Part shown: piece by piece, positions 7,603-12,151 of the stretch
How positions within the stretch are numbered: the stretch's first letter is position 1
Layout: each line of letters opens with the position of its first letter
Origin: Planctomycetota bacterium
GTDB taxonomy: Bacteria > Planctomycetota > Phycisphaerae > Sedimentisphaerales > Anaerobacaceae
Assembly: GCA_023135255.1 (NCBI GenBank)
Contig: JAGLTN010000001.1
Location: 1-12,151 of the forward strand
Direction of reading: 5' to 3'
DNA length: 12,151 nucleotides
The notes under the pieces: generated by a model
What the model was told of the DNA's origin: nothing
Databases searched by the model: none
Seen by the model: only the letters and a program-made list of their open reading frames with translations
Made by a program: the position numbers and the translations under genes

Positions 7603-8145
7603 TCACCACGGCTTTTCCATCAACTCTACGATCTTTTCAGCAAGTCTGTTCGCTGATAAAGTATAACCATACCTGAACCCCTGACTTTGCCATTCGGAAT
7701 AGCTCGCAGATGCAATTATAGTTTTATTACTGATCAGCATTTCTCCGGTTTTAAGATTTTTCCATTCTACGACCGCCCTCAAGCTTGCTTCTTTCTCCAT
7801 TGCCCTTCCCGTTTCGCGTTCTGTGGTAAGAACAGACCGGCTCGCTGAGGAAATATACCCACCAATAACCGTGTCGGCTTTGCTTCTGTCAGAGACGATC
7901 TTATAAGGAGTATTAGCTTCAATACGCTCAGCCACTGCATCGGTCAATTCGTATTCGATGCCTCGATATAAGCTTTTACTGTCGAACATCTCGACATAGA
8001 CAGTGCTGATATCTTCGGGATATAAAAGCTCATTCGAGTATCCACTGCATCCTGTCATGAAAACAGCAGCAAAAACACAACTTACAATACCAGGCAGAAA
8101 AGCAATCCTGGAATATTTACGCATAATCAAGCTATATTTTTTCAT
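7603..8145 (-). CDS. lptE: LptE-like LPS-assembly lipoprotein
   Basis: A 180-residue putative outer-membrane lipoprotein. The N-terminus is basic, then hydrophobic (residues ~14-30), ending in lipobox MTGC with Cys33 as the lipidated residue. The mature part follows the LptE (lipopolysaccharide-assembly) pattern: GYSNELLYPEDISTVYVEMF, then a conserved ELTDAVAERIEANTPYKIV helix-strand, SKADTVIGGYI, and a later strand pair ending in a C-terminal helix (NRLAEKIVELMEK). LptE plugs the LptD barrel that inserts LPS into the outer leaflet; lptD is not in this window. AAAGG lies ~7 nt before the ATG. A shorter start at Met8 would give a more typical signal-peptide length, but its upstream sequence is poorer. 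Only 20 bp separate it from the TPR gene, indicating an operon. Confidence 0.72.
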   Translation of the reverse strand: MKKYSLIMRKYSRIAFLPGIVSCVFAAVFMTGCSGYSNELLYPEDISTVYVEMFDSKSLYRGIEYELTDAVAERIEANTPYKIVSDRSKADTVIGGYISSASRSVLTTERETGRAMEKEASLRAVVEWKNLKTGEMLISNKTIIASASYSEWQSQGFRYGYTLSANRLAEKIVELMEKPW

Positions 8146-8165
8146 ATTTCGACCTTTTCAGTGCC

Positions 8166-9098
8166 TTAAATTTCATTTACTCTTCTTACCATTTCCGCCG
8201 CGGTGGAATTAGGCCATTTTTCGAGGATTATCTTATAATAATAATCAGCCGACTGCCTGTAGCCGGTCCTGTGATAATACTGCGCAATTGTAAACTCTTT
8301 ATAAGCGAGCTGCTCTGTTATCTGATCGGCTTTATTGCTGATGTTGTAACCGCCGGCATCTTCCGGATAGTTCATAATAAATTCTTTGTAATAGCTTCCT
8401 GCGCTGACAAGGCTTGAATTATCATACTTAGGTCCTTTGTAGTTAGCGTGTTTGCATCTGCCCATGGAAAGCATCGAGTCCTTCTTAACATCGCCGTAAG
8501 GCCAACGAGAAGAAATATAAGACCACTGCATATACGCATCTCTATAAAGGTCTCTGTTCTCATAGCTGACCGCGATCTCTTTGGCAGCATTTATGGCGAT
8601 CGGGCTGTCACCTTCCCTGTCGCTGAGCCTTTCCATTATCTTTTCACCTGAGGCATAACCTTTCATTGTGAAAACCATCATAACTCTTTTCTTTTCGCCG
8701 TTAAGATAAGCAACTCCTATCTGGAACTGTCTTTCCAAAGCCGCATCATAAAGACCGCTTTGCGGGTAATCTTCAAAAAACTTATCGTAGGCCCGTATCG
8801 CCTTGGTATATTTGCGTTTGCAAAAGTACATATCAGCTTTTAAGAAAGCTTCCAGATCCGCACCTGCAATCTCAGGGAAATCTGCTTTAAGCTTTTTCAC
8901 TGCTTTTTTCAAATCTCTGCATTGGCCTGTACTGGCAAGAGTCTTAATATTGGCAACATCACGCAGATATTGCCCCTGGCTTTCGGCATCCAATGACTTA
9001 AAAGTTCCATCTTTTAAATACCATGTTTCGCCAAATCCTGCCCGGCAAACAACCATAACCGCTACAAACACTAATAAACACACTTTTTTCTCTGACAT
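8166..9098 (-). CDS. Periplasmic TPR protein, BamD/outer-membrane-assembly-like
   Basis: A 310-residue exported protein. The signal peptide covers ~1-23 (AVMVVCRAGFG, then ETW). After it come helical TPR-type repeats: residues ~84-112 (ADMYFCKRKYTKAIRAYDKF, then FEDYPQS), ~118-200 with long paired helices, ~232-246 (SAGSYYKEFIMNYPED) and ~268-298 (FTIAQYYHRTGYRQSADYYY, then KIILEKWPNS). The spacing and YP/WP turns are those of BamD/YfiO-type proteins of the Bam complex, and the lptE neighbour supports an outer-membrane role. Cys18 lies in MVVC, which is not a good lipobox, so unlike E. coli BamD it may be soluble. GAGG about 9 nt before the ATG supports the start. Other exported TPR proteins are possible, so no symbol is given. 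Confidence 0.7.
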   Translation of the reverse strand: MSEKKVCLLVFVAVMVVCRAGFGETWYLKDGTFKSLDAESQGQYLRDVANIKTLASTGQCRDLKKAVKKLKADFPEIAGADLEAFLKADMYFCKRKYTKAIRAYDKFFEDYPQSGLYDAALERQFQIGVAYLNGEKKRVMMVFTMKGYASGEKIMERLSDREGDSPIAINAAKEIAVSYENRDLYRDAYMQWSYISSRWPYGDVKKDSMLSMGRCKHANYKGPKYDNSSLVSAGSYYKEFIMNYPEDAGGYNISNKADQITEQLAYKEFTIAQYYHRTGYRQSADYYYKIILEKWPNSTAAEMVRRVNEI

Positions 9099-9147
9099 CC
9101 GTTTGTCCTCGTATTAAAAAGTAATGTTATTCCATTAACAATCCGCC

Positions 9148-9175
9148 ATTATACTCATTCTTAAAACCATTGCAA
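9148..9175 (-). promoter_or_regulatory. Promoter of the TPR-lptE(-ftsH) unit
   Basis: On the minus strand TTGCAA (9170-9175), a 16-bp spacer and TATAAT (9148-9153) form a good sigma-70-like promoter. The start point would be near 9141 and the leader about 43 nt. The -10 context AGTATAATGG is identical to that upstream of the URO-D gene. Confidence 0.6.
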
Positions 9176-9262
9176 ATAACACTTTAAAATATAATCACTT
9201 AATAATAACTGCTTAATAAAACGGAAGTATAGCTTACCTATATTAACCCTTCACGTTTTTAA

Positions 9263-9289
9263 TGATATCATGCTGATTTTTTAATAAAT
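9263..9289 (+). repeat. Left copy of 27/28-bp direct repeat bounding the RHS island
   Basis: TGATATCA (9263-9270) is followed directly by TGCTGATTTTTTAATAAAT (9271-9289). The same sequence recurs at 11153-11180 with one extra G at the joint. RHS-like coding similarity begins immediately to the right of this copy. Confidence 0.75.
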
Positions 9290-9693
9290 GTAATATTACA
9301 ACCAAATACTGCTATGACGGCGATCAGGTTATCGCTAAATACGATGGCTCAGACAATCTGCTTCGAAAGTTCATTTACGGCCCAGGCATTGATGAGCCGA
9401 TATGTATGATAGATGTTGCAAATGGTAATGCGCTTTATTATTATCATTTTGACGGATTAGGGAGTGTGATCGCTCTTTCAGATGTGAATAATGATGTTGT
9501 TGAACAGTATAACTATGATGTTTTCGGCGAGCCTAATACAATAAGCAATATTGGTAATCCCTACATGTTCACAGGTCGGCGATTAGACAGCGAAACTGCT
9601 AATTATTACTATCGAGCCAGATATTATAAACCAAGCATTGGGCGATTCCTCCAGCCTGATCCGATTGGCTACGATAATGGATTTATACAATAA
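9290..9693 (+). pseudogene. RHS/YD-repeat core fragment, truncated at both ends
   Basis: This frame has no start codon of its own at the left and encodes the classic RHS-associated core: KYCYDGDQVIAKYDG, LLRKFIYGPGIDEPICMI, YYYHFDGLGSVIALSD, YNYDVFGEPN, MFTGRRLDSETANYYYRARY and GRFLQPDPIGYDNG. In intact proteins this follows thousands of bases of YD repeats forming a shell around a variable C-terminal toxin or effector. Here all upstream repeats are gone, and after GYDNG the frame ends with FIQ and a stop (9691-9693), where intact relatives continue to NLY...NP...DP(L/V)G. The internal ATG at 9406 lies mid-core and is not a believable start. This is a decayed fragment rather than a working gene. 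Confidence 0.85.
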
Positions 9694-9853
9694 CATGATT
9701 GGTAGGGCCGTAGTTACTGCTTATTATAATCAAGGAAAGAGTACTGGCCAAATCATAAAGGAGGCTTTAAATCAAGGTTTATTGATAACAAATCTTAATG
9801 ACCCAAGAATAGAAAAGTATTCTGAATATTTTAATAAAAAGCAATGTAAGTAA
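9677..9853 (+). pseudogene. Out-of-frame remnant of the RHS variable C-terminal tip
   Basis: One frame over from the core, 58 codons read MDLYNNMIGRAVVTAYYN, then QGKSTGQIIKEALNQGLLIT, and end in SEYFNKKQCK before a TAA at 9851-9853. The MDLYNN..GR start followed by an amphipathic helix resembles, from memory, the final part of a DUF6973-type tip domain seen at the ends of bacterial RHS and other secreted proteins; I could not verify this. The N-terminal half of such a domain and the end of the RHS core are absent. An internal deletion joining GYDN to MDLYNN with a frameshift explains the arrangement. No ribosome-binding site precedes 9677, so independent translation is doubtful. Confidence 0.5.
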
Positions 9854-9881
9854 TTTTAAGAAAATCTCTTGGAGCAATTCG

Positions 9882-10475
9882 ATGAGTTTAGCTAAAAACG
9901 ATAGTTCAAATAGCAAAATTAAATTGAAAAATAAAATAAGGTATGGCATTCTAACGATTTGTTTGTTTTTCGTTGCTGCGTTATTTTTAATTTTAATACA
10001 TTTGTTTTGGGGGAAATCTGTAAAATCTAATGATTGTGAAATATTTAACAATTATTTTAAAGAAAAATTAACTTCAGGCTTGCAAGACTTATTAGACGGT
10101 AAATCCGAAATTGTTGTTACTGTTGAGAATAAGTTAAAAGCAGATATTATTGTTCTGTGTAAATCATACTCCAATATATCGTCCGAAAAATTGATACAGG
10201 CCGGTATGTCAAAAAAGATGGCTGGAAAAATTGATATTCCATATTTAGCAGAAGGGGCTTATTTTTATCTTCTGAAAGATAACCATATTGTTTGCGAAGG
10301 TCATACTATAAAAGCTGATTTAGTAGCTAATGAAATCATTTCAATAATAGATCGAAAAATAAGTATAACATTAAAATTACAAGATACCAATTTACTGCAT
10401 GATGCTGATTCAAAAATTATGCAACTGGATGCATCCTCTATTAATCATGCCATGTTAATAACATGTGTGAGATAG
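9882..10475 (+). CDS. Membrane-anchored protein of unknown function
   Basis: A 197-residue protein that I do not recognise. The N-terminus is hydrophilic and lysine-rich (1-20), a single transmembrane helix spans ~21-43 (YGILTICLFFVAALFLILIH), and a ~150-residue soluble part follows, probably outside the cytoplasm by the positive-inside rule. The soluble part has alternating hydrophobic strands (SEIVVTVENKLKADIIVLCK, YLAEGAYFYLLKDNHIVCEG, KISITLKLQDTN) suggesting a beta-rich domain. GGAG 7 nt before the ATG is a good ribosome-binding site. Base composition is much more AT-rich than that of the minus-strand block. It lies 28 bp after the RHS tip remnant, where polymorphic-toxin loci carry an immunity gene, so immunity or an accessory envelope role is possible but unproven. 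Confidence 0.7.
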   Translation: MSLAKNDSSNSKIKLKNKIRYGILTICLFFVAALFLILIHLFWGKSVKSNDCEIFNNYFKEKLTSGLQDLLDGKSEIVVTVENKLKADIIVLCKSYSNISSEKLIQAGMSKKMAGKIDIPYLAEGAYFYLLKDNHIVCEGHTIKADLVANEIISIIDRKISITLKLQDTNLLHDADSKIMQLDASSINHAMLITCVR

Positions 10476-10566
10476 ATAGCAATACTCGTATGGTACAAAA
10501 ATATATAGCTCCCCTGAATTGTACTTACAGTTTATCATTTAATTCTTGTGAAATCAAGGAGTAATT

Positions 10567-10650
10567 ATGAGCAAAAATTTAATTGTGTTAGTTTCACTTT
10601 TTCTTGTCACAGTCTTATTGATTACTTTAGGAGTTAAAAAATATGGATAA
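10567..10650 (+). CDS. 27-residue single-transmembrane microprotein
   Basis: A short frame, MSKNLIVLVSLFLVTVLLIT followed by LGVKKYG, is almost entirely one hydrophobic helix with a Lys near each end. It has a textbook Shine-Dalgarno sequence: AAGGAG, 5 nt, ATG (AAGGAGTAATTATG). Its TAA (10648-10650) overlaps the ATG of the next gene (10643) by 8 nt in a different frame, a typical translational-coupling arrangement. It could be a membrane-inserted leader, a small regulator of the downstream membrane protein, or a holin- or type-I-toxin-like peptide. Nothing in the sequence decides between these. The strong ribosome-binding site and exact overlap argue that it is real. Confidence 0.6.
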   Translation: MSKNLIVLVSLFLVTVLLITLGVKKYG

Positions 10651-11041
10651 GAATGAAAAATTTTCATTGCTTAAATCTATTAGGAATTTGAGATTAAGAA
10701 AAACATTTTTCATAATTGTTGGGCTCTTGTTGTTCGTAATTGGAATTCTGGCATATTATATTCCCAATAGTATGGAACACGATCGGCTGGCAACAATTGA
10801 TATCGGCAACGAAATAATTGAAGCTCTGCAAACATATTTTGACGACAATGGACATTATCCCACTTCTCTTGAGGAATTAGTTTCCAAATACTTAAAAGAA
10901 ATTAAAAAACCCTTATGGGGGGATTCAGGTTGGATATACAGCGGTATACCTTCTGGACTAAAGGTTGGCTACAAATCGCATGGAGGACTATACCCTATGA
11001 TGATTTATGATCCTAAGCACGGTTGGATATGTGATTTATAG
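10643..11041 (+). CDS. Pseudopilin-like (GspG-type C-terminal domain) membrane protein
   Basis: A 132-residue protein with a basic N-terminus (LKSIRNLRLRK, 10-20), one membrane helix (~21-40) and a short extracytoplasmic domain. Residues ~50-90 (TIDIGNEIIEALQTYFDDNG, then HYPTSLEELVSKYLKEI) have the alpha-helix plus NGxYPTSLEEL turn of type II secretion major pseudopilins. What differs is the N-terminus: there is no G|FTLxE prepilin-peptidase site, so it is probably a stand-alone membrane protein rather than a processed pilin. AGGAG lies 9 nt before the ATG, inside the preceding microprotein gene. The C-terminus (GLYPMMIYDPKHGWICDL) looks complete. Such small proteins occur in accessory regions, sometimes next to RHS genes. 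Function unknown. Confidence 0.7.
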   Translation: MDKNEKFSLLKSIRNLRLRKTFFIIVGLLLFVIGILAYYIPNSMEHDRLATIDIGNEIIEALQTYFDDNGHYPTSLEELVSKYLKEIKKPLWGDSGWIYSGIPSGLKVGYKSHGGLYPMMIYDPKHGWICDL

Positions 11042-11048
11042 CTTGTAA

Positions 11049-11246
11049 TTAGGCCTCGGAATTGATGAGCCGATATGTATGATAGATGTTTCAGATGGTA
11101 ATGCGGTTTATTATTACCATTTTGACAATTTAGGCAATGTAGCTGCAATCAGTGATATCAGTGCTGATTTTTTAATAAATAGTTTTTATCTTGTCAAAAA
11201 CAAAACAAACCTCAATACTTATCGTACTGTCTTGAAATATTTTTAA
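11049..11246 (+). pseudogene. Second RHS-core fragment
   Basis: After a stop at 11046-11048 the frame reads LGLGIDEPICMIDVSDGNAV, then YYYHFDNLGNVAAISDISAD, which parallels the RHS core at 9379-9480. It then diverges into FLINSFYLVKNK and a low-complexity end with TAA at 11244-11246. Bases 11061-11090 are identical to 9388-9417, and 68 of 75 bases match between 11052-11126 and 9379-9453. There is no start codon with a ribosome-binding site, and both ends are truncated. It is a leftover from tip replacement or from a second RHS copy. Confidence 0.8.
11153..11180 (+). repeat. Right copy of 27/28-bp direct repeat bounding the RHS island
   Basis: TGATATCA (11153-11160), an extra G (11161), then TGCTGATTTTTTAATAAAT (11162-11180), match 9263-9289. 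Here the left part is in frame with the RHS core (encoding D-I-S-A-D), and RHS similarity stops at this copy. At the left copy it is the other way round. Confidence 0.75.
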
Positions 11247-11264
11247 TCCAATGGAGCCTGCACT

Positions 11265-12151
11265 ATGTTGAAAAAGATCAATCTGATTATTTTAGTAATT
11301 GTATTATTTCTCTGCTGCCAAACGATGGCTTTGGATAAGATGACAAAATTCGAGTTCCTAAATGGTATACCAGACGCTGAGAAAACGACTCATCCGGCAT
11401 TTGGGAAAGTCATATTGGGGAACGCGGCGGAGATCACATATAAGGCAGAAGTTGAAAAGGATACGGATTATATCGTTGTTATAGGCGCAGCAGATTCATA
11501 CTGGAATGAACCTAGCAAAAGAATAATGCAGGCAGAGGTTGAGGGGGCTGAGGCGGTTATCTTCGACCCGACAGGACAGGTCGGCAAGAATAAGCCTTTA
11601 TTGGTTGTGATCAAGGGCAAAGATATAGATGGTGACAATTGGCTCGACATCAGCATCAAATCAGCACCCAACAGCCCGGATAAAAATCCGAATATCTCGG
11701 CGGTATGGGTATTTGAAAAAAAAGTTTGGGATGGGGATGAGCTTAATGGAGAAAAAATTCTGGCGGGCAAAGCAGACAGCAAAGCACTTTACTTCGTCAA
11801 TTGCGGCTCAGGAAATTCTGAACTCATAAAACTCTCCGACAAAGCAAATCTAAACGATCTGAAAATCAAAGTAAATCAGCTAAATAACATCACAGACCTT
11901 TCAAAAAACTCTATACTATTAAAGGACATCTGTCCAGATTTCAAAGCCATAACCAAAGAACTCCAAAACATCGAACAGTTATACCAGCAGAAAAAGCTAA
12001 CAAAGTTAAAAGAAAAGTTATCGTCACTAAATGAAAAACTCGACAAAACAAAAGAACAATTTCTGTCAAAACTAAACGATAAACTTTCTCCGACGCCAGT
12101 TTATAGAAAGCCAACACGCAGTATCCTTATAAATCCTTATATGGCAATGAT
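11265..12151 (+). CDS. Secreted malectin-like/coiled-coil protein, 5' part (runs off window)
   Basis: The frame is open from the ATG at 11265 to the window end (295 codons, no stop). GGAG sits 8 nt before the ATG. Residues 1-22 are a signal peptide (MLKKINLIILVIVLFLCCQT, then MA before LDK). Residues ~47-150 form a beta-rich region with DYIVVIGAADSYWNEPSKRI, IMQAEVEGAEAVIFDP, LLVVIKGKDIDGDNWLDISI and ISAVWVFEKK. This order resembles malectin-like carbohydrate-binding domains, including the late aromatic strand. Residues ~225-275 are predicted helical and Lys/Glu-rich (KLTKLKEKLSSLNEKLDK), a likely coiled coil, followed by a proline-containing linker. An enzyme domain may follow outside the window. 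Composition returns toward that of the chromosome compared with the island upstream. Family assignment is by eye and moderately sure. Confidence 0.65.
   Translation, partial: MLKKINLIILVIVLFLCCQTMALDKMTKFEFLNGIPDAEKTTHPAFGKVILGNAAEITYKAEVEKDTDYIVVIGAADSYWNEPSKRIMQAEVEGAEAVIFDPTGQVGKNKPLLVVIKGKDIDGDNWLDISIKSAPNSPDKNPNISAVWVFEKKVWDGDELNGEKILAGKADSKALYFVNCGSGNSELIKLSDKANLNDLKIKVNQLNNITDLSKNSILLKDICPDFKAITKELQNIEQLYQQKKLTKLKEKLSSLNEKLDKTKEQFLSKLNDKLSPTPVYRKPTRSILINPYMAM

Noticed and set aside
9406..9693. RHS-core frame as a complete 95-residue gene starting at ATG 9406
   Set aside because: The ATG corresponds to a Met inside the conserved core (PICMID), similarity continues upstream of it, and no ribosome-binding site precedes it.
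9779..10051. 90-codon minus-strand frame rich in Leu/Ile
   Set aside because: It is antisense to the tip remnant and the membrane-anchored gene, both better supported. Its hydrophobic character comes from the AT-rich complement, and it has no ribosome-binding site.
11153..11180. 27/28-bp repeats as a tyrosine-recombinase attachment-site pair of a standard mobile element
   Set aside because: No integrase, transposase or tRNA gene is present in the window. Kept only as a repeat-bounded island, not called as att sites.
11468..11782. 104-codon minus-strand frame
   Set aside because: It is a shadow of the malectin-like gene, whose + frame is open for 295 codons with a signal peptide and ribosome-binding site.
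1..12151. CRISPR arrays, tRNA or rRNA genes, insertion-sequence transposases
   Set aside because: I saw no regularly spaced short repeats, no cloverleaf with its conserved TψC/anticodon pattern, and no transposase-like frame.

Overview
The window fits a Gram-negative-type bacterium, most likely an anaerobic member of the Planctomycetota (Phycisphaerae/Sedimentisphaerales-like). This rests on an outer-membrane assembly cluster, a URO-D/MtaA-like paralogue, PPC-like secreted repeats and decayed RHS/YD-repeat pieces. The placement is inferred from gene content and style; no rRNA or other phylogenetic marker is present.

Layout. (1) Positions 2-502 (+) hold the 3' end of a secreted protein built from tandem ~109-residue PPC-like modules. 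(2) Positions 503-913 hold no convincing gene. This stretch is strongly strand-asymmetric, poor in G on the + strand, and contains a nested inverted repeat that could terminate the two convergent genes on either side. (3) Positions 914-9098 are a minus-strand block. In transcription order it reads: TPR outer-membrane-assembly-like protein (BamD-like), LptE-like lipoprotein, FtsH, then after a 193-bp gap DsbD, endonuclease III (Nth), a LOG-family Rossmann protein, and a URO-D/MtaA-like protein. Spacings of 8-26 bp suggest a first unit (TPR-lptE, with ftsH either co-transcribed or served by its own promoter) and a second unit (dsbD-nth-LOG). The URO-D gene has its own candidate promoter. (4) Positions 9263-11180 are a visibly AT-richer accessory island: a broken RHS core, the remnant of its variable C-terminal tip, a membrane-anchored unknown, a 27-residue transmembrane microprotein overlapping a pseudopilin-like membrane protein, and a second short RHS-core fragment. 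Near-identical 27/28-bp direct repeats bound the island. (5) Positions 11265-12151 (+) hold the 5' part of a secreted malectin-like/coiled-coil protein that runs off the window.

How the genes fit together. The first minus-strand unit serves the envelope: outer-membrane protein assembly, LPS transport, and inner-membrane proteolysis and quality control. DsbD feeds reductant to the periplasm. Nth (base-excision repair), the LOG protein and the URO-D paralogue are less clearly linked. The island looks like a decayed polymorphic-toxin-type locus whose RHS gene is broken while the downstream small membrane-protein genes keep good ribosome-binding sites. That makes it the best place in the window for something undescribed.
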